This document shows, in pieces, positions 43,001 through 50,577 of a stretch of DNA of 64,000 nt (within the stretch, counting starts at the first letter, position 1; every line of letters begins with the position of its first letter). The DNA is from CAVQNQ01 sp963714205 (GTDB taxonomy: Bacteria; Acidobacteriota; Terriglobia; Bryobacterales; Bryobacteraceae), in NCBI GenBank assembly GCA_963714205.1, contig CAVQNQ010000003.1, positions 496,001 to 560,000 of the forward strand. Reading direction: 5' to 3'. Both the position numbers and the translations under genes were made by a program. The notes below the pieces were generated by a model that had not been told where the DNA came from, did not search any database, and saw only the letters and a program-made list of their open reading frames with translations.

Positions 43001-44745
43001 TCGCTCTGCCGCAGAGCCTGCTCGCTTTCACGCAGGCTGCGGAACATCAGCAGGCCGGTGAGCGAGTCCGTCATCCGCCAGGCGATCTCCTCCAGCAGCT
43101 TCTTTTCGTCCGGCGTCCAGACGCGCGGGTAAGAGTACTGGTGCATCGCTAACACCCACGGCTTGCCGGTTTTCGGATATAAGGCGATCCCAATTGAGGA
43201 CTTGTGGCCGAAGCGCTCCACGAAGTCTCCTATCAGGGGGTGGTCGCACCCGGGACCGAATGTTACAACTCCCCTTGACCCGCGGACTATTTGAAAGCCC
43301 CTGGCCGTATCCGGAGTCATGGGAATCACGCCTCTTGCTCCCGGATACTCCAGTCGCGTCCGATCCATGACCAGCTCAAATGAAGGGGCATTCGGATCGC
43401 ACGGGTAGTACAGAAAGGCCCGTTCGCTATCGAAAATGGACAGCATGGCCTCGATGACATCGCCCGTCATCTGCTCGAGGTCATTGGTCCCCTGCATGGC
43501 CCGGTTGATCCTGTCCATGCTTTCCAGGAACCAGACCCGCGCCTGGCGCTCCTCTTCGGCTCGCTTGCGGTCTTCTATATCGGTCGCCGTGAGATACCAG
43601 CGCATGACGCATCCCTGTTCGTCGCGCAGGGGATTACCGCGGAACAAGAACCATCGATACAATCCATCCCTTCTCCGCAGGCGGGCTTCAAATTCGTGCG
43701 GAACGTCGCTAGCGGGTCCGGTGTATACATCTCTCGCTACGCGTTCCTGGTCATCCGGATGAAAAAACCAGAAACGATCGGGGATACTCTGCCATTCCTC
43801 AAGGCTTACACCGAAGTAATCGAGCGTGGGCCGGTTGGCATAGAGACGCTTCCTGTCGGTCCCAAACACTGCGACCAGCTGCGGCGTAATATCCAGGATC
43901 TGCTGCAGCTCGATCTGCTGCTGCTGGATTCTCTCTTCGGCCCGCTTGCGCTCAGTGATGTCGTTGCTGGTCTCCAGGATGGCGACTGGTGCACCCTGCT
44001 CGCCTCGCTGCAGAGCCCATCGGCTCGCCACGACCACCTGGGTTCCGTCTTTCTTTGTGTGCAGAAGCTCGCCTTCCCAGCGGCCGGTACGCGTCATCTT
44101 CGCTTTGATCTCCTCAAGCGGCGCCGGGAAGACTGTCTTGAGCAGGTCGTGAACACCTCTGCCCAGCGCTTGCTCCGCGGTCCAGCCGTACCGTTCCTCG
44201 GCGCCACGATTCCAGTACTTGATAACCCCCTCCATATCCATCACAAAAACCGTGTCGTGCGTGAGATTGAGGAGCGCTGCCTGCTCGCGCAGATCTGCCT
44301 CGACGCGACGCCGGATCGTGCCGAACCAAGACAGCAGCGCAGCGAAGGATACAAAAGTGATGAAGTACGGGATCTCGGACGAGTAGATGTGGATGGTGCG
44401 GACCGGCTCCACGAAGTACCAGTAGAAGGTGATTATGGACAGGATCGCCGCCAACACGGCAGGCCCTCGCCCTCCACGCCAGGAGCTTAGGGCCACTGCA
44501 AACAGCAGCAGAAGCGCCGAAGGGACGCGGAAGTGAAAATGCTCGAGGAGTAACGCCAGCCCCAATGCGATGCCGACGGAAAGCAGCGCAAGCCCATAGC
44601 GTTGAAGATGGATCGAGCGCAGCGGCCTCAATGATAGATAGGCCGCGGACTCGTTCGCATCGAGAGCCGGCGGCTTCATCTGGGTCCCCCGGGCAACGAC
44701 TTTAACCGGGATTTCCTTTTTGCTCTTCCGGTTGAGAACCAGCAT
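40003..44745 (-). CDS. Giant multi-PAS membrane histidine kinase
   Basis: The product is 1580 residues. Residues about 48-145 form a four-helix DUF4118/KdpD-like membrane module. Then come about eight PAS/PAC units and one GAF domain (about 400-565), many ending in 'DITERKRAEE'. HisKA has 'GELAASVAHEVNQPLSGVV' (His near 1356). HATPase has 'VLNLVMNAIEAM', 'DSGTGIDPQIIDRIFDSFY' and 'GMGMGLSISRSIV'. There is no receiver; the FixJ-like regulator follows. Two consecutive PAS units (from 'SNAYNRSLIETSVDPLVTIG') are nearly identical. The first 20 residues resemble a CsrA N-terminus; an internal ATG at 44679 with GGGGGA upstream may be the true start. Confidence 0.95.
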   Translation of the reverse strand: MLVLNRKSKKEIPVKVVARGTQMKPPALDANESAAYLSLRPLRSIHLQRYGLALLSVGIALGLALLLEHFHFRVPSALLLLFAVALSSWRGGRGPAVLAAILSIITFYWYFVEPVRTIHIYSSEIPYFITFVSFAALLSWFGTIRRRVEADLREQAALLNLTHDTVFVMDMEGVIKYWNRGAEERYGWTAEQALGRGVHDLLKTVFPAPLEEIKAKMTRTGRWEGELLHTKKDGTQVVVASRWALQRGEQGAPVAILETSNDITERKRAEERIQQQQIELQQILDITPQLVAVFGTDRKRLYANRPTLDYFGVSLEEWQSIPDRFWFFHPDDQERVARDVYTGPASDVPHEFEARLRRRDGLYRWFLFRGNPLRDEQGCVMRWYLTATDIEDRKRAEEERQARVWFLESMDRINRAMQGTNDLEQMTGDVIEAMLSIFDSERAFLYYPCDPNAPSFELVMDRTRLEYPGARGVIPMTPDTARGFQIVRGSRGVVTFGPGCDHPLIGDFVERFGHKSSIGIALYPKTGKPWVLAMHQYSYPRVWTPDEKKLLEEIAWRMTDSLTGLLMFRSLRESEQALRQSEAYLAEAQRLAHTGSWAWDPGTDAYGHWSEEMFRMFGFDPQEGLPTREAVIRQILSEDRTRVEESFQKSRREKVDTNDEYRIALPDGTVKHIHMIRHPILNEAGDLVKLVGTSVDITERKRAEQALQDSEGNLNRAQEIAHIGSWHLDTARNQLTWSNEVYRIFDRSRDEALTYEAFLDMVYSEDRERLDRAWAAALQGAPYDIEHRILAGDELKWVRERAEVEFDPQGNAVRGIGTVQDITERKCAEEALRESETRFRTFVDHATDAFFLIGDLGRVLDVNRQACESLGHTREELIGMTTRDFDAKADDVFLQWIGNRLDAGVDCTFETHHRRKDGTLFPVEVRAHPFWRGGRRLSLSLARDITERKRVEEALRVSNAYNRSLIETSVDPLVTIGPDGKITDVNAATEAATGRSRSELIGTDFCDYFTEPAQARAGYEHAFREGLVRDYPLELRHRDGHVISVLYNASVYRDESGQVVGVFAAARDITDRKRAEEALRLSNAYNRSLIETSVDPLVTIGPDGKITDVNAATEAATGRSRSELIGTDFCDYFTEPAQARAGYQQVFREGLVRDYPLELRHRDGRVMSVLYNASVYRDESDQVSGVFAAARDITGRKRAEEALRESETRFRTFVDHAAEDFFMLDFEEGTILDVNRPACESLGYTREELIGMNPMDFDVDLDRPTLESMAERAAAGETVFFDRHWHRRKDGTLFPVEVHTSLFWHGGRRLLLKVARDISYRLRAEQQRDRLRQLEADLAHINRVSMMGELAASVAHEVNQPLSGVVSNASAGLRWLAGDVPNLEEAREGLRRIVRDGKRAGEVIARIRALTRKAATPTEKLDLNETIREVLALVGDEAKRRSVIIRTQFADDLSPVSGDRVQLQQVVLNLVMNAIEAMSVVDERARALAISTRNIDPDQVQVTVQDSGTGIDPQIIDRIFDSFYTTKPGGMGMGLSISRSIVQAHGGRIWATANDGQGTIVHFTIPKYHQEESNAGVAGV
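41167..41910 (-). repeat. Two tandem 372-bp copies encoding near-identical PAS units
   Basis: The segments 41167-41538 and 41539-41910 are almost identical over 372 bases (124 codons). The linker motif GATGTCGCGAGC recurs at 41167 and 41539, with a diverged copy at 41911. Encoded differences are few (for example 'YEHAFREG' versus 'YQQVFREG', and 'GHVISVL' versus 'GRVMSVL'). This is a recent in-frame duplication, and an assembler could easily collapse or expand it. Confidence 0.92.
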
Positions 44746-44794
44746 ACATCAAAATCACCTTTCCAGGTTGTCTTCTCTCGAAATTCCTCACTCC

Positions 44795-44826
44795 CGGCGG
44801 CTCCAAGAGGCCTTGGAGTGGCCGCG
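44795..44826. repeat. Inverted repeat / hairpin in the divergent intergenic region
   Basis: CTCCAAG (44801-44807) pairs perfectly with CTTGGAG (44812-44818) around an AGGC loop. The arms extend outward through CGGCGGC / GGCCGCGG-like sequence with a small bulge. With no T tract it is more likely an operator or mRNA structure than a terminator. Confidence 0.5.
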
Positions 44827-45008
44827 GGCATCGCCCGCAAATGGAAATCGCAAAGCGCCTCTTTTTCAATACCTTCCAATCTCACGAATGGCGTAGTGGG
44901 GGTGCCTCTGCCCGCGCACCCGACCTACGGCGTGCCGGCAATCTCGCTGGCCTACTGGCTGAATGATGGCGAAGGTCACGGTGCCCGGGCGGAGCGAAGC
45001 GATTAAAC

Positions 45009-45037
45009 CTGAAAGCCGCAGCGAAGTGGAGTATACT
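45009..45037 (+). promoter_or_regulatory. Candidate promoter of the DUF4159 gene
   Basis: CTGAAA (45009-45014, 4/6 to the -35 consensus) is followed after 17 bases by TATACT (45032-45037, 5/6 to the -10). Initiation near 45044 would give a 30-base leader to the ATG at 45074. Confidence 0.45.
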
Positions 45038-45073
45038 GGTCCATCATCGGGTAGTTCCGAGCGACACACCGAA

Positions 45074-45895
45074 ATGCGGCACCTCGCACTCCTCTTGTTG
45101 GTTGTAGCCGGCCTCGGCACTTGGGGTGTGTTGCGCGCCCAAAAGCCCTTTCGCGAATATGAGGCGATCGAGTACGAGAACTTTCCGCTGCCGTCCGATT
45201 ATCAAGAAAAGCACGAATGGACCCGCGCGCGGCTCAAGGTTCCCGGCATCAACCGGGGCTTCCGGTCCAGTCTGAACTGGACGATGGACTATCCGCGCTC
45301 GGATCGCCATCTGCTTCAAGGTGTGCGGCGCCTGACGCGGATCGACACGCGATCGGTGGAGCAGGTGGTGGAACTCGATGGAACCGGCGACGTTTACAAC
45401 TGGCCGATGATGTACGCAGTTGAGGTCGGGCATTGGTACTTGCCGGACGATCAGGCGGCGCAATTGCGCGAGTTCTTGCTGCGCGGAGGTTTCCTGATGG
45501 TCGACGATTTCCACGGTTCAGAAGAGTATAGGGGAATGAACGAGTGGCAAGTTTTTACGGCCAGCATGAGCAAGGTGTTCCCCGACCGCCCCATCGTGGA
45601 CATCGAAAACAGCGACCCGATCTTCCACACCATTTATGATCTGGACGACCGGTTTCAGGTGCCCGGATGGCAATGGACTTACACTGGCCTTACCTACGAA
45701 AAAGGCGAGACCGGCAGGCCAGCGCACTGGCGTGCGATCTACGACGATAAAGGTCGGATCATGGTCGCGATCTGTCATAACATGGACCTGGGCGATGCCT
45801 GGGAGTGGTCCGACGACCCTCGTTATCCGGAGAAATGGGCTACGTTAGCCTACAAGGTCGCGATGAACTATTTCACTTATGACTTAACGCATTAG
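45074..45895 (+). CDS. Exported DUF4159 family protein
   Basis: The product is 273 residues. The ATG at 45074 starts a signal peptide ('MRHLALLLLVVAGLGTWGVL', with 'RAQ' after it); the frame is open upstream without a better start. The body matches the DUF4159 family: 'LNWTMDYPRSDRHLLQGVRRLT', described in part, then 'YAVEVGHWYLPDDQAAQLREFL', 'GGFLMVDDFHGSEEY' and 'WRAIYDDKGRIMVAICHNMDLGD'. The fold is believed to be class I glutamine-amidotransferase-like, with no established catalytic function. In other genomes DUF4159 genes often accompany MoxR/VWA-type genes; none is near here. Function unknown. Confidence 0.9.
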   Translation: MRHLALLLLVVAGLGTWGVLRAQKPFREYEAIEYENFPLPSDYQEKHEWTRARLKVPGINRGFRSSLNWTMDYPRSDRHLLQGVRRLTRIDTRSVEQVVELDGTGDVYNWPMMYAVEVGHWYLPDDQAAQLREFLLRGGFLMVDDFHGSEEYRGMNEWQVFTASMSKVFPDRPIVDIENSDPIFHTIYDLDDRFQVPGWQWTYTGLTYEKGETGRPAHWRAIYDDKGRIMVAICHNMDLGDAWEWSDDPRYPEKWATLAYKVAMNYFTYDLTH

Positions 45896-46069
45896 CCGCC
45901 TGTGGGCCAGTCGGCAGTATCGCCCCGATCGCACGTCCCCCTCTCGTCCGGTCGATCAGCGCCTTTTTCCGGCTCAGCTTTGTCCATTCGAGGAGCGCCA
46001 ATGCGTGGCAAAATGGGACTGGCTCGAGTTTTGCCGCTTTTGCGAAACTCCGTGCGGGAGTAAACGAAG

Positions 46070-46453
46070 ATGAAACGGATCTTAGGCCTATCGGTTCTAC
46101 TCTGCCTGGCTGCTTTGGCGCAGGATAAGGAGCCCGCGGCAGTCGGCGGCGGACACATTCCGGCTCACGGTCCTGCCCCTGCGACTTCCGCCGCGCCTGC
46201 GCGCGCTTCGATCCCTGCAGGTCAGCAGCCCGCCGCCATGGGTGAGGACACCATTGCCGTTGACGAGCCAGGTCACCCCAATGTTCCGCACGTTCACGCC
46301 AACAACGATCAATGGGTCGGACATGACAGTGGCCGCAACGATCCGCGTTACCACCTCGATCACCCGTGGGCACACGGACACTTCACTGGTGGCTTTGGAC
46401 CGCAACATGTGTTCGCGCTTGCGTGGGACAAGGTCGATCTTAGCAACCGCTGA
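46070..46453 (+). CDS. N-terminal part of an exported bicupin-type protein, probably frameshifted
   Basis: This frame gives 127 residues: a signal peptide ('MKRILGLSVLLCLAALAQ'), a Pro/Ala-rich linker, then 'PHVHANNDQWVGHDSG' and 'HLDHPWAHGHFTGGFGPQHVF', ending at a TGA at 46451-46453. In related acidobacterial proteins as I recall them, the last segment continues into a 'YW/YF...WYLGYN' region. That continuation exists here in the -1 frame ('LNGFRQYAG...FYWYMAPSDLY'), encoded by 46450 onward. Reading the C at 46450 twice (CGC then CTG) would join the two. So one base seems to be missing, and this and the next entry are probably one gene. Confidence 0.7.
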   Translation: MKRILGLSVLLCLAALAQDKEPAAVGGGHIPAHGPAPATSAAPARASIPAGQQPAAMGEDTIAVDEPGHPNVPHVHANNDQWVGHDSGRNDPRYHLDHPWAHGHFTGGFGPQHVFALAWDKVDLSNR

Positions 46454-46506
46454 ATGGCTTTCGGCAGTATGCCGGACGCACCTGCTTTGACCATTTCTAC
46501 TGGTAT

Positions 46507-47298
46507 ATGGCCCCGTCCGATCTCTACACCCATGCGCGCTGGAAGTGGGCCGGCGATCGGATCGCGATCTACGAGGACCCTGTCCATGTTGGCTGGTATC
46601 TCGGTTACAACCCGCGGTTCGGCACATTCGCTCACATGGAGTATCTGGGAGCAGGCGATCGGGGGCCAAACGTGATCCCCGAGGAGTCACAAAGGCCCGC
46701 AATGAGGCAGTCGCCCCTCGAGAATGACCAGGTGATCATCCATGAGCCGCACGCCCAGATGCACGTCCACAGGTATAATCGCGTGATGATCTACGGTTCT
46801 CGCGGCGGGGAACTGCTTCATTCCCTGGACGGCACCACGGTGGACCTGAGGTGGGAGGCGGGCGAGGTCAAATGGAGCCCGGCAAGCGCGATGCACTACT
46901 CGGAAATCCCGACCACTAACGAGGCACCCCAAGGGCCACCCGGCCTCGATATCGGGATCAAGAAGCCGGGAGATCCCAGCAAGGTGGTGAGCACCGCTCT
47001 CGACCCGTTGCGGGTTGATCCCCAAGATTTCAAGTTGGAATTCGAGAACCCCCAGGTTCGGGTTCTCCGCTTGAAGATGGGTCCACGGCAGAGCGTGCCG
47101 ATGCACGAGTACGTCCTCAACCGCATAGTCTATTACTACACGGATCAGAACGTACGCGAGACCTCGCCCGAGGGAAAGGCCGAGGTCAAGCAGCACAAGG
47201 CGGGGAATTGGGTTTGGGAGAGCAGCCCCCGCAAACTGAAGCTAGACAATCTGAATGACAAACCGTTCGAAGCGATTGTCGTGGAATTCAGGAACTGA
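46507..47298 (+). CDS. C-terminal bicupin part of the same, probably frameshifted, protein
   Basis: The longest ATG-started frame here gives 263 residues, but the frame is already open from 46444 and encodes sensible sequence before the ATG. That suggests 46507 is not a natural start. After a 'WAGDRIAIYEDPVHVGWYLGYN' region there are two cupin-like repeats. The first ('PHAQMHVHRYNRVMIYG', then 'DLRWEAGEVKWSPASAMHYSE') and the second ('VPMHEYVLNRIVYYYTD', then 'QHKAGNWVWESS') each have the G(X)5HXH-like strand order. No signal peptide belongs to this frame, consistent with it being the distal half of the gene at 46070. The ligand is unknown. Confidence 0.7.
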   Translation: MAPSDLYTHARWKWAGDRIAIYEDPVHVGWYLGYNPRFGTFAHMEYLGAGDRGPNVIPEESQRPAMRQSPLENDQVIIHEPHAQMHVHRYNRVMIYGSRGGELLHSLDGTTVDLRWEAGEVKWSPASAMHYSEIPTTNEAPQGPPGLDIGIKKPGDPSKVVSTALDPLRVDPQDFKLEFENPQVRVLRLKMGPRQSVPMHEYVLNRIVYYYTDQNVRETSPEGKAEVKQHKAGNWVWESSPRKLKLDNLNDKPFEAIVVEFRN

Positions 47299-47366
47299 TT
47301 TCCGCGGCGTTGGTGCAGTGGGCCGGCGGATTTCGGCGATAAGATCATGATGGCCGGTTCGGGTCC

Positions 47367-49193
47367 CTATGCCAGTTCGTTATGTGTAAAGTCATGGTAC
47401 ATGCGGTAGGGGAGGTTGGCGGCCGCTTCGTAATATGGGAAAAAGCTGCCTGAGTGAACCGCCTGGCCGGGAGGGTCCACCACCTGGAAATGCAAAGGAT
47501 GTTCCGCTTCCGGGCGCAGGCGTGCCGCCAGTTCCTCAACTCCGTGTCGTCCGGGAGGCATCTGCAGCCCGAGATTGAACCGCAGATCTTCGACCAGAAC
47601 CACGGGTCCGTAGAGAATTGCAACCCGGTCGGGGTGTTGCTTGTCTACGGCCTCGGCTCGGAGCTGCATCGGAACGCGAATTTGAATCCGATCTGCGTCC
47701 ATCCACGTTCGTGACAGAACCGCCCAGGTCCCGGGTCGGATTTCGACGGGAACCGCCTCACCGTTCACCTGAACGGAAGCTGTCTTCGCCCACTCAGGTA
47801 CGCGGAACCGGATGGGCGCGGAAAATGATCCCGACGTTTCGATTCTCATCTTGATTTCTTCGCTCTCGGGATACTTGGTCTCCTGTGTGAGCTTCACGGT
47901 TTGTCCTGATTGCCGCCAGGTTATCTCCGAAGGCACGAAGAGGTTGATGTAGAGGCCCGATTGGTCATGGAAGTAGATCAGGTTGGGATAATCGGCTACG
48001 GCCTGGATATACGTTCCCGAGCAACACGGCCAGTGGTCCCAAAGATAGTATTTTGTTCCGCTCCCAATGCGGTAGTCTCCGTAGTAAAATGTTTCTCCGT
48101 TTCCTTTCATGGGCAGCGCGGCCCCGATGCCGTTGTACACAAGGCGCTCGATCCAATCGCCATAGCGCGCCTCCCCAGTGTAGGTAAGCATGTAGCGCGA
48201 CAGCTTGAAACCGGCCCACGATCCGCAGGGCACCTCGGCGGTGTCGGCGTGCATTTCGAGCGCGCGGCCCAGGTCACCTTCGTAACCTGCCAACCGCTCT
48301 CCCGGTCCAAATCCGCCCGTGGCGAACATCTGGCTCTCGCGGATGAAGTTCCAGGCGTTCCGTGCCATCCGCAAATACCGTTCGTCGCCACCGACGGCGT
48401 AAGCCAGCGGCAGACCATTAAACGAGTTGACGTGGCTATAGGCATGCACCCGGAGAGGCGGCGGACTCGAGGTATTCAGAAACCTCGACCAATAGGATTC
48501 GTAGCGCCAAACGTCACCGAAGTCCCGAAACTCGGAGTCACCTGTCACGAGGAATGCCCGGTAGAGGTTCTCGCTGAGCGTGTACCATTCCGAGTTTTCC
48601 CCTGCGGCGGCTTGCTGATCGGCCGGTGTGGCCAGTTGCCGCGCCCTGGGCAGCGCCTTTTCCGCAGCCGCAGTAATCCGGCGCAACAGAGGCAAGGCAT
48701 CGGGATTTTCCGTATACAAGTGGAGGTCCAGCACGCCGCAGAAGAACTTATCGAAGGTATAGTGGCCCCCTACGCTGCCGGTCTTTTCGAAACACTGTGC
48801 CCACGCGGCCATCAGTTTCCCGGCCTTGTCGCGCATGACAGGGTCGCCGGTCGCCTTGGCCATTCGAGCCATGCCGCTGAGCCATTGGCCGAATACGACC
48901 GCCGAATCGACCCGGCACCAGCCGTCGAGAGACTTGCCTGGCGCGGGTAGACCGGCGCCAACCCTAAAACCGTGGACCAGGTCGTCGTCCGCCAACGCCG
49001 CATAAAAATCGCGCGCAGCCTGGTACTGATCGCGCAAACGGCCCGACAAGAGCCGGACGCCGGAGTAGTCGAAGCTCTTCAGGCTTGCTCGGGATGGCGG
49101 CCTCGCTTCTTGCGCATTCGCCGCAGAGACAGCAAAAGGAATGGAGACCATGGACCGCAAGAAACTTCGTCTGGGCAGATAATCGGCCAGCAT
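47367..49193 (-). CDS. GH127-type glycoside hydrolase (beta-L-arabinofuranosidase family)
   Basis: The product is 608 residues. The N-terminus has a twin-arginine-like signal ('PRRSFLRSMVSIPFAVSAANA'), so export of a folded enzyme via Tat is likely. The body is an (alpha/alpha)6-type domain of the DUF1680/GH127 family: 'LLSGRLRDQYQAARDFY', 'GHYTFDKFFCGVLDLHL', 'NAWNFIRESQMFATGG' and 'KYYLWDHWPCCSGTYIQ'. The tandem Cys of GH127 (Cys417-Cys418 in the Bifidobacterium enzyme) is conserved as 'PCCSG'. The upstream Glu-x-Cys motif appears here as 'AEVPCGSW', with an extra residue between Glu and Cys. The substrate is probably an L-arabinofuranoside or related plant sugar; unproven. Confidence 0.88.
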   Translation of the reverse strand: MLADYLPRRSFLRSMVSIPFAVSAANAQEARPPSRASLKSFDYSGVRLLSGRLRDQYQAARDFYAALADDDLVHGFRVGAGLPAPGKSLDGWCRVDSAVVFGQWLSGMARMAKATGDPVMRDKAGKLMAAWAQCFEKTGSVGGHYTFDKFFCGVLDLHLYTENPDALPLLRRITAAAEKALPRARQLATPADQQAAAGENSEWYTLSENLYRAFLVTGDSEFRDFGDVWRYESYWSRFLNTSSPPPLRVHAYSHVNSFNGLPLAYAVGGDERYLRMARNAWNFIRESQMFATGGFGPGERLAGYEGDLGRALEMHADTAEVPCGSWAGFKLSRYMLTYTGEARYGDWIERLVYNGIGAALPMKGNGETFYYGDYRIGSGTKYYLWDHWPCCSGTYIQAVADYPNLIYFHDQSGLYINLFVPSEITWRQSGQTVKLTQETKYPESEEIKMRIETSGSFSAPIRFRVPEWAKTASVQVNGEAVPVEIRPGTWAVLSRTWMDADRIQIRVPMQLRAEAVDKQHPDRVAILYGPVVLVEDLRFNLGLQMPPGRHGVEELAARLRPEAEHPLHFQVVDPPGQAVHSGSFFPYYEAAANLPYRMYHDFTHNELA

Positions 49194-49311
49194 GAATCTT
49201 CCTCGACACAGCGCCCGTTGCTTCCGGCGACTCCTATCTATCGTAGAAGATTGCGCTTGCCGATGCGCGACGGTTACGCTAATGCGGAATTGACGGCGGT
49301 TCGACGCCGGC

Positions 49312-50004
49312 TCAAGCCTGTCTGCCGTAGATTGGAATGGCCGCGCCGGTCACCTGTGCGCTGGCGTCCGATGCCAGGTACACCAGCAGCGCGGCCACCT
49401 GTGCAGGCTGCACCCATTGCAAGGGATCAGCTTTTGGGTCGGCGGCCCGGTTCGCCGGCGTATCCATCGTGGCCGGCAGCACCGCATTCGCCGAGACGCC
49501 GCGGTCCTTGTTCTCTAGCGCGATGGTGCGGATCAATGCCACAAGCGCTGCTTTCGAAGCGCTGTATGCCCCCACCATGGCGGCCGGCTCCACGGCCTGC
49601 CGGCTCGCTACGGCCAGGATTCGCCCGCCCTGCCGCATGTGCGGCAGCACGGCCCGTGCAGTGAAGAACGCCGAACGGTAATTCAGATCCAGCATCTTGT
49701 CGAGGGTCGCATCATCCGTTTCGGCAACGCTGTTTCCGCCGGCGAAGCCGCCCATCACGTGTACCAGGGCATCGATGCGTCCGAAACGGGTCATGACGTC
49801 GCCGGCCATTTTGCGAGCCGCTTCGCCGCCGGAGAGGTCCGCCGGCAGGGCGGCGAACCCCGGGTGCGGGAAGTCACTCGCCTGAATCGATCGCGACACT
49901 CCTACCACCTTCGCACCGGCCGCCAGAAACGCTTCGGTAACGGACCTTCCGAGCCCGCCCTTGGCGCCGGTGATGACTGCGACTTTGCCTTCCAGTGCGT
50001 TCAT
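49312..50004 (-). CDS. SDR family NAD(P)-dependent oxidoreductase
   Basis: The product is 230 residues. The ATG at 50004 is supported by GAGGAGG about 6 bases upstream; an ATG at 50019 overlaps that site. The cofactor motif 'VITGAKGGLGRSVTEAF' (about 9-25), 'VHVMGGFAGG', active-site 'YSASKAALVALIRT' with YxxxK, and 'VSANAVLPATMDTPANR' are present. It has the classical SDR length. It follows the thioesterase gene by about 110 bases on the same strand and may or may not belong to the upstream operon. The substrate is unknown. Confidence 0.92.
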   Translation of the reverse strand: MNALEGKVAVITGAKGGLGRSVTEAFLAAGAKVVGVSRSIQASDFPHPGFAALPADLSGGEAARKMAGDVMTRFGRIDALVHVMGGFAGGNSVAETDDATLDKMLDLNYRSAFFTARAVLPHMRQGGRILAVASRQAVEPAAMVGAYSASKAALVALIRTIALENKDRGVSANAVLPATMDTPANRAADPKADPLQWVQPAQVAALLVYLASDASAQVTGAAIPIYGRQA

Positions 50005-50113
50005 AATGGTCCTCCTCAATTGATCCTACTCGCCCGGTGGCCACGCCAAGACGCCAATCATAGAACCCGCTCGTCAATGGTGTGAGGCTCCAAGACCGCC
50101 GGCGGAACTTGGC

Positions 50114-50518
50114 CTATAGCCGCAGGGGCGTCCCTTTGATGTAGGCCACGCCCTTGAACAAAGCCACCAGCTCGTCGCGCTCATCGCAGATGCGCACCAG
50201 ACATGTCGAAAGCTTGTGGGTGCGCGAAATCTCTTCGGCAACGGCCGTCAGTTTCCCCGCCTCGACCGCCTTGAAATAGTTGACATCCGCCTGGCACGCC
50301 ACGGCGACCACTCCGTGCGAGTTGGACGCCGCCGCGAATGCCAGGTCGGCAAGCGTGAACAGGGCGCCTCCCTGCAAGATGCCGACGGCGTTGAGGTGAC
50401 ACGGCTCGACCTTCATCTCCGCCCGCGCAAAGCCCGTATGCACTTCGACGACGTGCATCCCATTACCACTGGCGAATCGATCGTGTTCGAAGAATTCTGC
50501 GGTAGTTTCCGGTTTCAT
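50114..50518 (-). CDS. PaaI-type hotdog-fold thioesterase
   Basis: The product is 134 residues from the ATG at 50518, which has GAGG 8 bases upstream. An in-frame ATG at 50581 overlaps the eutC stop as ATGA and could be the coupled start. The core 'HLNAVGILQGGALFTLADLAFAAASN', described in part, is the hotdog helix region of the PaaI family. The nucleophile-region Asp lies in 'TLADLAF', followed by beta-strands ending 'VALFKGVAYIKGTPL'. It would hydrolyse an acyl-CoA thioester. It sits directly behind eutC. The substrate is unknown. Confidence 0.88.
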   Translation of the reverse strand: MKPETTAEFFEHDRFASGNGMHVVEVHTGFARAEMKVEPCHLNAVGILQGGALFTLADLAFAAASNSHGVVAVACQADVNYFKAVEAGKLTAVAEEISRTHKLSTCLVRICDERDELVALFKGVAYIKGTPLRL

Positions 50519-50577
50519 CAGGGCAACCTCGATCATACCGGTATTGGCTGACTGGCGGGAAATCCCAGCGATCCTGC

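Larger units (their letters stand above)
44746..45073. other. Divergent intergenic region between giant kinase and DUF4159 gene
   Basis: These 328 bases hold a strong imperfect hairpin (44795-44826) and a candidate promoter for the + strand gene (45009-45037). I see no gene or known RNA. Short open frames on both strands lack ribosome-binding sites and family resemblance. Confidence 0.5.
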
